A stretch of DNA of 64,000 nucleotides from Bacteriovoracaceae bacterium (GTDB lineage: Bacteria; Bdellovibrionota; Bacteriovoracia; Bacteriovoracales; Bacteriovoracaceae). Positions 27,559-36,941 of this stretch are shown here, in pieces. Made by a program: the position numbers and the translations under genes. Position 1 is the stretch's first letter, and each line of letters begins with the position of its first letter. Location of the stretch: the NCBI GenBank assembly GCA_028378565.1, contig JAONMX010000001.1:62001-126000 (forward strand), read 5' to 3'. The notes beneath the pieces are model-generated. The model ran no database searches and was not told the origin of the DNA. It worked only from the letters and a program-made list of their open reading frames with translations.

Positions 27559-29838
27559 ATGGATAGTAATGCATTTACTGCAAGTTATGATTTCTTATCT
27601 CAACAAGTCGACTGGGATAAAGTACATAACCTTATTATACAGCATACCTTTTTTGATCACACTAAAGATATATTCATGGCTCCATGGGCCAATATGGCCT
27701 ATTCACCGAGCGAATCAATTAAAGATATTGAAAATATATCACTAAACGTTCAGGAAGCCCCCACTCTCTTCAGGCAAGCTTTTTCTGGAATTGATCCATC
27801 AATTAGGCTCTCAAATATTGTTAAATTAATTGAAAAAGATTACGTACTTTCACTTTCAGAAATTTTTAATCTTTCGATATTAACAAGGAATTCTTCAAAA
27901 TTTCTAAAACACTTCAAAAGTACGAACTTATATAGCCTATATGAAGATCTTGATACTATAAACTTTAAGAAGTTTAATCAGGAATGCAATAAGCTCTTTA
28001 CTTCAAGTGGCTCTATTCAATTTCAAAACCATCCTAAATTGAGTCAGCTCGATAAGAAAATATCTGAAGTTGAGGTTGAAATACGGCAACAAATAAAACA
28101 TGTATTCAGAAATTTCAAAGATAGAGGAATCACAAATCAAGACACTTTTGACATCTACAATGATCGTTTTGTCATAGCCGTAAACAGCGATAAGTATTCA
28201 AGTAACTTAGGCATCATAAGAGGAAACTCAAAAAGTGGTTTCACTCTCTATATTGAGCCTGTTTCAATAAAGTCTTTAAACGACCTGCTTAACGAATTAT
28301 ATAATAAACTTGATCATGAATTGTATCTTTTAAGAAAAAAGCTAACCACCATACTTTTTAATAACAAAAACAGTATTGTAGATTTAATTTCTCTTATCAC
28401 ACAATTCGACCAACTATTGTCTAAATACTCTTTTGCAAATAAATATAACATGTGCCCTTTTATAGAAAGCACAAAAAGTTTCTTATTCAAAGATATAGCT
28501 CACCCTCTTATTACTAATCCAATCACAAATAATATTGATACGAAAAATGGTATTTTAATAAGTGGACCTAATACAGGTGGAAAAAGTGTTCTGCTGAAAT
28601 CCATCGCATTGGTTATTATTTTTGCAAAAAGTGGGATGTATGTACCCTGCAGCTATGCTGAAGGAGAAATCCCAGACAAGCTCTTACTTCTAATCAATAA
28701 TACACAGAATTTAACTGACGGACTCAGTAGCTTTTCTCTTGAGTGTCACAACTTACTAGACTCTATTAACGAAGATGGTAAAAATATCTTAATCATTGAT
28801 GAAATTTTTCGAAGCACCTCGAGTGTTGAGGCAAGTGAGATTAGTTATCACGTAATCAAAGAAGCACTAAATAATGATAATACCGTCTTCGTTTCGACAC
28901 ACCATGAGTTATTGAAAGACAAGATTGAACGTGACCCAGTAATTGACTCAGGACATGTTCGGTTTAACCATGAAACAAATAAACCCACTTTTGAATTTAT
29001 CCAAGGAAAATCTGGTAGTTCTTATGCTGTAAAAATATTTAAACAAATTGAAAAAGAAAAATTTGGGTTCCATCTTATAAGTAATAATTTCTACAAAGAT
29101 AATCTAGAACAGAACGTCAAAGTAAGTAATAATGATGATGAAGTCATTTCTCTTTTGTCAAAACTGTCTGATCAGGAAAAAGAACACAAAAAAACAGTCT
29201 CAAGCCTTAATATAAAACTCATCGATCAAGAGAAAAAATTTACAGTAAAATATGACAAGCTCAACTCAAGACTTATAAAAATAAGAAACGATATCGTTAA
29301 TAAAAAAAGCAATCGCGAGGAGATAAAAGAGCTTAACCAGCTACAGTCTACTCTTAACACATCTCAAAGTGTTTTTCTTCCTGCAAAGGAAGAGCTTAAA
29401 TTAGAGCAATTAAAAATAGGTATAAACTTAATCGATAAAGTTTCAAGAAAAGAAGTTATTGTTACTTCTATTGATAAGAGAAAAAAAATCATTACTGTTA
29501 CACAAGGGAAGTTAAAAATGAAGCTACCTTTAAGTAACCTTAAATTATCAAAAAACGCGGCCCCTCAACAAAAGATATCTATAAACGTTTTCAAAAATTC
29601 TAAACCTGAAATTATGCATGACTTTAGGGGCGTTAGACTTGAGGAATTTGAAAATAAATTGATTGATATTATTAATACTGTTATTTCAGGAGACATCCCT
29701 TATGCTCATGTCGTTTATGGCCATGGGGATGGTATTTTAAAGTCGAAAATTGTAGAGCTTAAGAAAAATTACCCTGAAGTACTTTTTGAACACCCTAATG
29801 GTGATGATGGAGCCGTAAATATTCAATTAATAAAGTAA
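27559..29838 (+). CDS. MutS2-like ATPase with Smr domain
   Basis: MutS2 (RqcU in Bacillus) splits collided ribosomes; in other species it limits recombination. It has 759 residues: N-terminal lever/clamp region (1-300), Walker A GPNTGGKS (about 337-344), ISGPNTGGKSVLLKSIAL, Walker B NILIIDEIFRSTSSVEAS (DEIGRGTS in MutS1, DELGAGTDP in MutS2), VSTHHELL, a coiled coil (about 530-615), a KOW-like piece, and a C-terminal Smr domain (about 685-759; HDFRGVRLEEF and YGHGDGILKSK). The LDLR motif of Smr is HDFR here. AAAGGA lies five bases before the ATG. Its 3' end overlaps lepB by 16 bases (convergent). Confidence 0.85.
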   Translation: MDSNAFTASYDFLSQQVDWDKVHNLIIQHTFFDHTKDIFMAPWANMAYSPSESIKDIENISLNVQEAPTLFRQAFSGIDPSIRLSNIVKLIEKDYVLSLSEIFNLSILTRNSSKFLKHFKSTNLYSLYEDLDTINFKKFNQECNKLFTSSGSIQFQNHPKLSQLDKKISEVEVEIRQQIKHVFRNFKDRGITNQDTFDIYNDRFVIAVNSDKYSSNLGIIRGNSKSGFTLYIEPVSIKSLNDLLNELYNKLDHELYLLRKKLTTILFNNKNSIVDLISLITQFDQLLSKYSFANKYNMCPFIESTKSFLFKDIAHPLITNPITNNIDTKNGILISGPNTGGKSVLLKSIALVIIFAKSGMYVPCSYAEGEIPDKLLLLINNTQNLTDGLSSFSLECHNLLDSINEDGKNILIIDEIFRSTSSVEASEISYHVIKEALNNDNTVFVSTHHELLKDKIERDPVIDSGHVRFNHETNKPTFEFIQGKSGSSYAVKIFKQIEKEKFGFHLISNNFYKDNLEQNVKVSNNDDEVISLLSKLSDQEKEHKKTVSSLNIKLIDQEKKFTVKYDKLNSRLIKIRNDIVNKKSNREEIKELNQLQSTLNTSQSVFLPAKEELKLEQLKIGINLIDKVSRKEVIVTSIDKRKKIITVTQGKLKMKLPLSNLKLSKNAAPQQKISINVFKNSKPEIMHDFRGVRLEEFENKLIDIINTVISGDIPYAHVVYGHGDGILKSKIVELKKNYPEVLFEHPNGDDGAVNIQLIK

Positions 29839-30602
29839 CCTATTCGCCCTGGTCTAAATTTTACCTTATCACGATCAGTTCTTTTTTCATTTCTCGAATT
29901 CCAACCAGGCACACTTAAGGATAACCAAACCAGCTTTGCCTCACCTACAATATTACTGGCAGGCACAAAGCCCCAAAAGCGACTATCAAATGAAAAGTCT
30001 CTATTATCACCCATAACAAATAAAGAGTTTTTAGGAACAATCACTTGATTGAAATCTTGTTTAAAGTAATTATCAATATCTATTTGATAAATATAATTTT
30101 TATTTCCTATTTCACTGTTATAATATTGAATATTGAAGTTTCGATTTTCCTCTTTATAACTCTTTAGAATATTCTCATCTTTAATAATGTCTGCTCTCAA
30201 CTCTTTACCATTAAGTATAATCTTCTTCTTTCTTATTTTTATTATATCTCCTGGGAGCCCTATAACTCTTTTAATGTAAAAAATCTTGGGAGATGAAGGA
30301 AGTTTGAATACGACAACATCTCCACGTCTAGGAAGCTTTGTAGATGTAATATTCACTCTAGGAATATTAAAGTTACCAAACGAGATGTCCGTAAAAGGAA
30401 GCTTTATTCCATAACTTGTCTTATCAACAATTAAAAAATCACCTACTAACAAGGTAGGTATCATAGAGCTACTTGGGATGCGAAATGGAGCATAAAATGA
30501 GGACGTTAACACGCTCGTAAATAAAATAAAAAAACATCCTATATAGAATGATTTTTTTAGCCACTTAAACCGATTAAATATTGTTGAGTTAATTTCTTCC
30601 AC
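29823..30602 (-). CDS. lepB: Signal peptidase I LepB
   Basis: Cleaves Sec/Tat signal peptides at the outer face of the inner membrane. It has 259 residues with one anchor (about 17-36). The catalytic Ser is in SSSMIPTLLVGDFLIVDK (about 43). The Lys is in FYIKRVIGLPGD (about 108). Box E reads MGDNRDFSFDSRFWGFVP (about 205). It follows the PBP-like gene with a 14-base overlap. It ends inside the last codons of mutS2 on the other strand. Confidence 0.95.
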   Translation of the reverse strand: MEEINSTIFNRFKWLKKSFYIGCFFILFTSVLTSSFYAPFRIPSSSMIPTLLVGDFLIVDKTSYGIKLPFTDISFGNFNIPRVNITSTKLPRRGDVVVFKLPSSPKIFYIKRVIGLPGDIIKIRKKKIILNGKELRADIIKDENILKSYKEENRNFNIQYYNSEIGNKNYIYQIDIDNYFKQDFNQVIVPKNSLFVMGDNRDFSFDSRFWGFVPASNIVGEAKLVWLSLSVPGWNSRNEKRTDRDKVKFRPGRIGYFIN

Positions 30603-31827
30603 TACTTGTTAATCTTTTTGGTTCACTCTTCAGTTTTACATAATGTTTTATAACTTTTTTTCCAAAATATGTTGGCTTCTGATACCATTTATCTTTATAA
30701 ATATTCATTATACTTACAGAGATACCTAAATCGTCTTCACCATTGGGTTTAACAAAAAAGGTCAACCACTCTCTTTTACCTTTCGGAAGTCCTCCCGTAA
30801 TAGAGCCTGTCTTTGCTCCAATTGAGTAGTTCTTTTTCACATTATAACGAAGACGTCGTGTTAGTGAACGAGCAGTTCCACTTAGTGCAGTAAACTCCAT
30901 AAGGTTATACACATCTTCACGTAAACTTTTAGAAACATGCGAAATAACCTTTCGTTCTGGGTTCACAAATATAATATTGTTTTTTGAAATGTTCTCAATG
31001 ATAGAAATTGTCTTAACAGGGTTTTTACTTGCTACAACATAACTCAAAAAGGCTGCATGAATAGGAGTTGTAAGAGTTTTCTTATTGAACCCTGAAGCTA
31101 CTTCAGCAAGATTATATTGATCTGTCGCTGGCCTGAACTTACTTAGCTGTAAATCTAGATTAGTTAAGATATCTCTATTGAAGCCAAACTCATATGCCAT
31201 TTCTGACAATTCAACAGCATTCGAGTTTTTAATAGCTGCTTTTCCAAAAATAACATTATTAGAGAAGGCAAATGCTTTTTTAAAGTTAATCTTTCTACTC
31301 CACTTCGTTATTTTATCTTTTAATTGATATTTATAGAGTGTTGTTCCCCTGCCTCTATAGGAAAACTTTGTGTCTGGTGATATTTTCTGATTCTGCAAAA
31401 GTTCTGCAGAGCTTACGATCTTAAACAAGCTTGCTGCTGGATGTGTTGGTGAAAAAATTATATTATTTGCTTTTTGTAGTTTATTTCGTCCATTACCGTA
31501 TACTCCAATAATTCTTCCGGTATTATTGTCAATAATTGCAACAGATGTAAAAAAGTTACTATTTCTTTTTAACATTTTTTTTAAGAAGACTTGCCACTCT
31601 TCTTCAACAGTAGTTTTTACTTTAATTTTTTCATCCAGCACATACTCTCTCTTAACCTCATCTGAGTTAAGAAAAATATCGTGAAGTTGGTTTATATAAG
31701 AATAATATTCAAGTTTAGTTTTTTCTTCTCTATTCTTATTTAATATATTTAAATATACTATCGCCATGACGACAGATGACGTAAGGGCAACAATAATCAT
31801 TATTAATTCTTTCTTTTTATTCTTCAA
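30589..31827 (-). CDS. Penicillin-binding transpeptidase-domain protein
   Basis: It has 412 residues: one N-terminal membrane segment (about 8-27), a short linker, then a penicillin-binding fold. Active-site motifs are SxxK in PAASLFKI (about 130), SxN in FAFSNNVIFGK, and KTG in IGAKTGSITGG (about 350). The dimerisation module of class B PBPs is missing or very short. It may be a small monofunctional transpeptidase or a regulator. It lies between rlmE (11-base overlap) and lepB. No symbol assigned. Confidence 0.8.
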   Translation of the reverse strand: MKNKKKELIMIIVALTSSVVMAIVYLNILNKNREEKTKLEYYSYINQLHDIFLNSDEVKREYVLDEKIKVKTTVEEEWQVFLKKMLKRNSNFFTSVAIIDNNTGRIIGVYGNGRNKLQKANNIIFSPTHPAASLFKIVSSAELLQNQKISPDTKFSYRGRGTTLYKYQLKDKITKWSRKINFKKAFAFSNNVIFGKAAIKNSNAVELSEMAYEFGFNRDILTNLDLQLSKFRPATDQYNLAEVASGFNKKTLTTPIHAAFLSYVVASKNPVKTISIIENISKNNIIFVNPERKVISHVSKSLREDVYNLMEFTALSGTARSLTRRLRYNVKKNYSIGAKTGSITGGLPKGKREWLTFFVKPNGEDDLGISVSIMNIYKDKWYQKPTYFGKKVIKHYVKLKSEPKRLTSSGRN

Positions 31828-32416
31828 CTTTATAGCCTATTCCTATTACAAAAAACTCTTTGCTTACAGTTCGTGTAGATTTTGGTTTTAAGTGATGAAA
31901 CTCTTTAAAAAGGTTTCTTTTAGATTTTAAGTATTGTTGAGCTGCATTTGAGTCAAATACTTTAATAACAAAGTTACCATCTTTTTTTAAAAAAATTGGT
32001 AGAATTTCAAATACTTTCTCAACTAAATTTAAACTTCTATCTTGATCAACTGATTTTATACCTGTGGTATTCGGTGCCATATCAGATATTAATACATCAA
32101 AATAATCGTCTTCTTCTAAATCCTTAGGGACCTGAACATCAAAAATATCTTTTTCAAAAATTTTTACATTTTTTAGGGTCAACAAGGTTTTATTCAATGG
32201 TCTTATATCAATACCGATGGCCTTTCCACTTTCACCAATCGCTTTCGATGTATACTGCATCCAGCTACCTGGGTGATATCCTAAGTCGACAACACGATCA
32301 CCTTTTTTAAATACTTTATACTTCTTATCTATCTCTTCTAGTTTATATACACTTCGCGCAAGATAGTTATCTTTTTTAGCTTTTTTAAAGTAGTGATCCT
32401 TTACTTTAAAATTCAT
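31817..32416 (-). CDS. rlmE: 23S rRNA U2552 2'-O-methyltransferase RlmE
   Basis: SAM-dependent methylation of the 23S A-loop. It has 199 residues. The SAM site is VVDLGYHPGSWMQY (about 42). The K-D-K-E catalytic set is visible: Lys in the N-terminal KAKKDNYLARSVYKL region, Asp in ISDMAPNTTG (about 109), Lys in FVIKVF (about 150) and Glu in SKEFFVIG (about 185). Usual PGGW is PGSW. Compact length, as in other RrmJ/FtsJ. It overlaps both neighbours by about ten bases. Confidence 0.93.
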   Translation of the reverse strand: MNFKVKDHYFKKAKKDNYLARSVYKLEEIDKKYKVFKKGDRVVDLGYHPGSWMQYTSKAIGESGKAIGIDIRPLNKTLLTLKNVKIFEKDIFDVQVPKDLEEDDYFDVLISDMAPNTTGIKSVDQDRSLNLVEKVFEILPIFLKKDGNFVIKVFDSNAAQQYLKSKRNLFKEFHHLKPKSTRTVSKEFFVIGIGYKVEE

Positions 32417-33104
32417 TAATAAGTTCCCTTAGTTCATCAAAGTCTTTTTCAGCACACCACAAAAGTGGCCCTTCATAATACTTTTTATAAGAATTAATTT
32501 TACCATTTTTATTATAGAGGTATAACCCCTTTCTTTGACAAATAACTGTACCTGCGAAAATGTCCCATACATTCTTATTTGTTTTACTATAGACAAAACG
32601 ACATTTTCCCTGAGCCAAGTATCCTAACTTTTTCGCTATACTACCCATTGGGACCATCTCCAAGGTTTCATCCGCAAACAGACCTCTTTCATAATCACTT
32701 CTTGATACGAGTCCATGGGTGTGTTCATGAATGTTCTCTGTAGAATCATTAGAGTGAATTTCAATTTTTTCATCTGGATAATACAACCATCCCCAGCTGT
32801 CCTCCGCCCAATAGCCAACTGAAACACAATACTCACCATTTTGCTTAACTAACCCCTTTGTTCCATCAATTGGGTCAACTATCAGAAGCGGCTTTAGAAA
32901 ATCTCTTTCGCTACTTTCTTCACTATAGTAATTAAAATCTAAATATTTTTTTGCGATAGTTTTTACTGCTTTATCAATTTCAAGATCAATTTTAGTTACA
33001 AAACTTTTGTCTTTTTTAATTTCAACGTTATTGCTTTCTAGATTATTAACAAAGATTCTATCTATTTCTATTTTTAATTCTTTTATGAATTTTAAGTGGT
33101 TCAT
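32406..33104 (-). CDS. Inositol monophosphatase-family phosphatase (CysQ/SuhB-like)
   Basis: Metal-dependent phosphatase. It has 232 residues. The metal-site motifs are YSEESSERD (about 57), LLIVDPIDGTKGL (about 70-82) and NVWDIFAGTVI (about 188). The family includes SuhB (inositol phosphate, rRNA processing) and CysQ (3'-phosphoadenosine phosphate). The sequence does not decide between them. It is first of a run with rlmE, the PBP-like gene and lepB. Its 5' region carries DnaA-box-like sites. Confidence 0.85.
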   Translation of the reverse strand: MNHLKFIKELKIEIDRIFVNNLESNNVEIKKDKSFVTKIDLEIDKAVKTIAKKYLDFNYYSEESSERDFLKPLLIVDPIDGTKGLVKQNGEYCVSVGYWAEDSWGWLYYPDEKIEIHSNDSTENIHEHTHGLVSRSDYERGLFADETLEMVPMGSIAKKLGYLAQGKCRFVYSKTNKNVWDIFAGTVICQRKGLYLYNKNGKINSYKKYYEGPLLWCAEKDFDELRELINEF

Positions 33105-33207
33105 ATTGACTCCTCTGTATTAACTTAGACGCTCACCATCTAAAATAACGCTCCGCTATTCTGACATTTTCTAAATAAAACTCTCATTTTTACTTGACTT
33201 GATTATT

Positions 33208-33237
33208 TTATCCACAAAAAAGAGAAAGTTATCCACA
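33208..33237 (+). promoter_or_regulatory. Tandem pair of perfect DnaA boxes
   Basis: TTATCCACA occurs at 33208-33216 and 33229-33237, same orientation, starts 21 bases apart (two helical turns). Both match the classical consensus exactly. Confidence 0.7.
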
Positions 33238-33380
33238 TTATTGAATCTCTCTAGTGTGATAGACAATTGAAAGTATACTAAAAAGCTTCATAAGTAAAAA
33301 CAGTACATTACGACAATTGATCAAAGCACATATAGAGTCATTTATCTAAGAATCTGGCTTTATTAACACTTTAACTATAG

Positions 33381-33389
33381 TTATTCACA
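33381..33389 (+). promoter_or_regulatory. Third DnaA-type box
   Basis: TTATTCACA fits TTATNCACA, same strand as the pair about 150 bases upstream. Weaker one-mismatch sites lie at 33360-33368 and, on the other strand, at 33455-33463. Confidence 0.5.
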
Positions 33390-33518
33390 ATTTCAGCATA
33401 TTTCCATACTTTCTTACAGAACCTTAACTCAATATAAGTATTTTAGACCTTAATGTGAAGAATTCCCTACATACTGAAAGCATGTCTAGGGCTAACGTTT
33501 GGTTAAATATGACCTTTT

Positions 33519-33743
33519 CTACTCTTCAGTGCTCAAGAACTCTAAATCACCCTCTTTAGCGATTGAGACGGCCATAATTTCACACTCTGGGCCGTGTGAA
33601 CGCAGTAAGTTTGCAAGATATTTTATCTCGCCACTCTCTCCGTCAACATAGACATAGGGTGCTGATTGCATCTCAGAACGATTGAGTTGATTTGAGCTTA
33701 AGAACTGATCAAAAAGATCTTTAGTAAGGCGTGTATGGAACAC
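33519..33743 (-). CDS. Small protein, unknown (74 aa)
   Basis: No family recognised. GTG start at 33743 with AAGGAG six bases upstream supports it as real. It is acidic, has no signal or membrane segment, and includes YVYVDGESGEIKYLANLLRSHG and a C-terminal SIAKEGDLEFLSTEE. It lies downstream of the polytopic membrane-protein gene on the same strand, separated by 51 bases. It could be its own unit, expressed from the DnaA-box side or from upstream. Confidence 0.6.
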   Translation of the reverse strand: MFHTRLTKDLFDQFLSSNQLNRSEMQSAPYVYVDGESGEIKYLANLLRSHGPECEIMAVSIAKEGDLEFLSTEE

Positions 33744-33794
33744 AAAGTACTCCTTAAGAAGTTTCCTTACTAAAATTGTAGCATAGTTTAGAAT

Positions 33795-35297
33795 TTATAT
33801 ATCAAATATTCTCAGAAATATTTTCACCCTACCTTCAAAGTGACTATCAAGCAGACAAATTAAGATATAAATCAGATATATCATATTACGAGAAGATCTT
33901 AACCTGCTAATATTTTGGAATATAACTTCCAGTGGGAAAAGACTAAAGAGACTAAGTAGCCACATAATTGAGAAGTCTTTTACAAGGCTTGTATCAGCCG
34001 AGACAGTTGAGACGAATAATAGAAAATAACATAAAAGCAATTGGTCAATTCTATTCGTTTGAAACTGTAAGTCTTTTACTACTTTAATTTTTGGAAAAAC
34101 ATATTTAAGTACCACAACAATAAAACCAAAGATCGCCAAACTAAAGAATGCTTTTCTTTTAAATATAACAAAAAAGTTTTCGACAATTTCAGTATAAAAG
34201 AAACTATTACTTGAAAATACATCCTTATCTGAAAATAAAATAAGACCAGTCAAAACAATTCCCAAAAGCATGTACCTTAAAAATTGCTTTCGATACCACA
34301 TTGTCTTATCTTTCAAAAAATAAAAAACAGTTAATAGAACCTGAATAGGCATTAACACTATCCAACTAGCATTTAGAATTGCACCATAAAAACTGACAAG
34401 GCCGAGGAATAAACCAGTCCTATAGGTTGAGCTTTTTGTTACCCAGATTAAGCTCCATATCCATAACAATGAATAAGTTGTACTAAGTGTTGCCCCTGGG
34501 TTAACAACAAGAATTTTACTAAACGACCATGACGATAAAAGCGCAAAGATGCCAAGTAGCGACAACCTTCTTGAAACAAAAAACCTCAACAAAGCATAAA
34601 AATTAACGAGATAAAACCCTACTCCAATTAAGTAAAAATAAGCTGCCCAACCAAACCTTAAGAGTTCTGGATATTTATAAAAAGGAAAATAACTAACTTT
34701 TAAAAAATTCCAAAATATATTACTGATGTTTTCATTTTGATCAAAAAAAAGTTTTAGTGCCGGCTCATTAGTTAATGTAGGAAGTTCAGGTATTGAAAAT
34801 ACAAATAAAACAATGGTTAAACCAACAAGTGTTTTTTCAAAAGAATCAAGATATCGAAACTCACCAAAGTGAGTAATAACTGACTCTTTAATAATTTTTC
34901 CTCTTGTAGGCCAAGAATAAAAAATACCCAACGAAACCCATACCGCCCAAAACGAATTGTAGACCCATTTTGTTGGTAATAAGCTTAATAAATTAAATAT
35001 TAATATGAAGGCAAACATCCCAAGGAAAATTCGATAAACGACTCTATCAAGACTTGAATTAACTCTAAAATATATCTTCAGCCGATGATCAATTTCTTTA
35101 CCAAGTAGAAACCACTGGCTGGCCATAAATATTGAGTAGAGAGACATGAGAAGCACTTGAAAGAGGGTATTAAGCTCTAGAGACTTTTGGGCCCAAATAG
35201 GTATGAGTAATATACTAAAGTATGTAACTATCCGAATTAAAAAGAATTTTGACTTTAAAAATATAATACCTGAGTTTTTTCCTAAAGTTTTTTCCAT
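33795..35297 (-). CDS. Polytopic membrane protein, unknown
   Basis: It has 500 residues and about 12 hydrophobic segments. No catalytic motif is recognised. The layout (many membrane helices, short loops, WPTRGK and a large loop SIPELPTLTNEPALKLFFDQNENIS near 165-190) loosely resembles GT-C glycosyltransferase-like or DUF2029-like proteins, but the sequence does not show the DxD/ExD motif firmly. It is divergent from fliD with a hairpin between. Confidence 0.55.
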   Translation of the reverse strand: MEKTLGKNSGIIFLKSKFFLIRIVTYFSILLIPIWAQKSLELNTLFQVLLMSLYSIFMASQWFLLGKEIDHRLKIYFRVNSSLDRVVYRIFLGMFAFILIFNLLSLLPTKWVYNSFWAVWVSLGIFYSWPTRGKIIKESVITHFGEFRYLDSFEKTLVGLTIVLFVFSIPELPTLTNEPALKLFFDQNENISNIFWNFLKVSYFPFYKYPELLRFGWAAYFYLIGVGFYLVNFYALLRFFVSRRLSLLGIFALLSSWSFSKILVVNPGATLSTTYSLLWIWSLIWVTKSSTYRTGLFLGLVSFYGAILNASWIVLMPIQVLLTVFYFLKDKTMWYRKQFLRYMLLGIVLTGLILFSDKDVFSSNSFFYTEIVENFFVIFKRKAFFSLAIFGFIVVVLKYVFPKIKVVKDLQFQTNRIDQLLLCYFLLFVSTVSADTSLVKDFSIMWLLSLFSLFPLEVIFQNISRLRSSRNMIYLIYILICLLDSHFEGRVKIFLRIFDI

Positions 35298-35350
35298 AAT
35301 ACCCGATAAATTTAGTAAGAAAACAACCTACTAATCTACCCAAAAAAGTT

Positions 35351-35377
35351 AAGCCGGCTCCCCAAAAGCCGGCTTTT
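35351..35377. terminator. Strong hairpin between divergent genes
   Basis: AAGCCGGCT, seven-base loop, AGCCGGCTT, followed by TTTT on the plus strand. On the minus strand the run after the stem is AACTTTTTT. It looks like a terminator, yet no gene ends here: flanking genes are divergent. Confidence 0.6.
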
Positions 35378-35535
35378 CTATTCTAACTGATTAATATTAT
35401 TTTGCCACTTATACCCTGCAATTCCTGCCCCTATAGGTCTACCTAACGTCTAGGACATTAATTTGATATTCTATATAACAAGATGAATTAGATTTTATCT
35501 ATCATCTTTAAAGAACAATGGATCAGGAGGATCAG

Positions 35536-36924
35536 TTGGCTATTTCTTTTGGCTCTATTAATACAGGGTTGCCGAAGGACATTGTGAAGCAAATCATTGA
35601 GGCCGAAAAGATTCCACTCAAGAAGATGGACGGTCGTAAGGGTAAAATTAAAGACAAGCAAGCCCTTGTTGATGAACTTACACAGCTAATGACTGAAGCT
35701 AGGGCAAATGTACTAGCAAGCGGAAACGCGCGTTCACTAAAAGAATTAAAAGTTAATACTAACAGTGACATTGTTGATGTCACTGTCGATAAGAATGTTG
35801 CGGGAACGGGAAGCCACCAGTTTGAAGTCGTAAGCTTGGCCCAAAAATCTTCAGCAATGAGCTCCGGTTTCGCAAGTAGAGAAGATAGCTATCTTGGTGT
35901 TGGATTTATTCAATACTTTTTACCAGATGGTGAAAGCAGAGAGATATATGTCGACTCTGATAACTCAAGTCTTGATGGTGTCGCAAAGATGATAAATAAA
36001 GATGGTGACAATGGCCTAACTGCAACTGTTATTGATGACGGATCTGGCTCAGATTCTCCTTATAGACTACTACTAAGCTTATCAGAAACTGGTGATGGCC
36101 AAAGAGCTGAATTCCCATACTTTTACTTCGTTGATGGTGATAATGATTTTTATCTAGAGCAAGAAAGAAAAGCAAAAGATGCGGTTGTTAAGGTCGACGG
36201 TTTTGAAGTCGAAGTTCCAGCCAACACTGTTAAAGACTTAATTCCGGGGATGGTCATTGACCTAAAGAAAGCAAAACCTGGTGAAGAGTTTTCAATTCAA
36301 GTAGGTGAAGACAAAGAAGCCGTAACAGGCAAAGTTACGAACCTCATAGACAGTATCAACAAGGTACTGGGCTTTATAAAAGAACAAAATAATATTGATC
36401 AAAATACGGATACGTCTAGAACACTAGGTGGAGATAGTCTCTTACAAACACTAGAAGGAAGAATTCGTAGCACTATATTTCAAGATATCGAAACATCGAA
36501 AGGCTTTAGACGATTATCAGATCTAGGAATTACATTTCAAAGGGATGGCTTACTCGGAGTCGATCAAAAGAAATTCGAATCTATTTTATCTAAAGACTAT
36601 AATCAAGTAAGTGAAATTCTTGTTGGTAGATTCAGAGAAGATGGTACGAAGTCTCTCGGCTTTATTGAAAACTTTGGAAAATTTGCAAAGCAAGCTCTTC
36701 AGTATCCAAACGGAGTTTTGACTTCTCGAAAGAATGGACTTCAGTCAAAAATAGATCAAATTGATAGAAGGATTGAACAAAAACAAAGAATCATTAATCA
36801 AAAAGAAAAGAATTTAAAAGATAAGTTTGCAAGGCTTGAGGGAACGATTTCAAGAATCCAAGCTCAAGGTGCAGGCTTAGCAGCACTCGGTGCTGCTGCA
36901 CCACCAACCCAACAGTTAGGTTAA
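35536..36924 (+). CDS. fliD: Flagellar cap protein FliD
   Basis: Caps the filament and guides flagellin folding. The TTG at 35536 is preferred: AGGAGG ends five bases before it, and it gives LAISFGSINTGLPKDIVKQI, the usual FliD start. An upstream ATG at 35518 has no ribosome site. It has 462 residues from the TTG. FliD N-domain (about 1-100; EVVSLAQKSSAMSSGFASRE) and C-domain (about 220-460; FQRDGLLGVDQKKFES, SLGFIENFGKFAKQAL), ending in a coiled coil. Gene order fliD-fliS-fliT-like is classical. Confidence 0.9.
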   Translation: MAISFGSINTGLPKDIVKQIIEAEKIPLKKMDGRKGKIKDKQALVDELTQLMTEARANVLASGNARSLKELKVNTNSDIVDVTVDKNVAGTGSHQFEVVSLAQKSSAMSSGFASREDSYLGVGFIQYFLPDGESREIYVDSDNSSLDGVAKMINKDGDNGLTATVIDDGSGSDSPYRLLLSLSETGDGQRAEFPYFYFVDGDNDFYLEQERKAKDAVVKVDGFEVEVPANTVKDLIPGMVIDLKKAKPGEEFSIQVGEDKEAVTGKVTNLIDSINKVLGFIKEQNNIDQNTDTSRTLGGDSLLQTLEGRIRSTIFQDIETSKGFRRLSDLGITFQRDGLLGVDQKKFESILSKDYNQVSEILVGRFREDGTKSLGFIENFGKFAKQALQYPNGVLTSRKNGLQSKIDQIDRRIEQKQRIINQKEKNLKDKFARLEGTISRIQAQGAGLAALGAAAPPTQQLG

Positions 36925-36941
36925 TATATTAGGAGGCAATT

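Larger units (their letters stand above)
33105..33518. other. 414-base gene-free stretch with DnaA-box-like 9-mers
   Basis: The only stretch above 300 bases with no gene. It is AT-rich and holds the two perfect TTATCCACA boxes and one TTATTCACA described separately. An imperfect hairpin (33152-33168; AATAGCG/CGTTATT on the minus strand) precedes cysQ. No open frame with a ribosome site is seen. Confidence 0.6.

Noticed and set aside
33105..33518. Chromosomal replication origin.
   Set aside because: DnaA boxes fit, but no dnaA/dnaN nearby and flanking gene orientation does not switch; kept as a regulatory candidate only.
35518..35535. ATG start of fliD at 35518.
   Set aside because: AGGAGG lies after this ATG and right before TTG 35536, which gives the usual FliD N-terminus.
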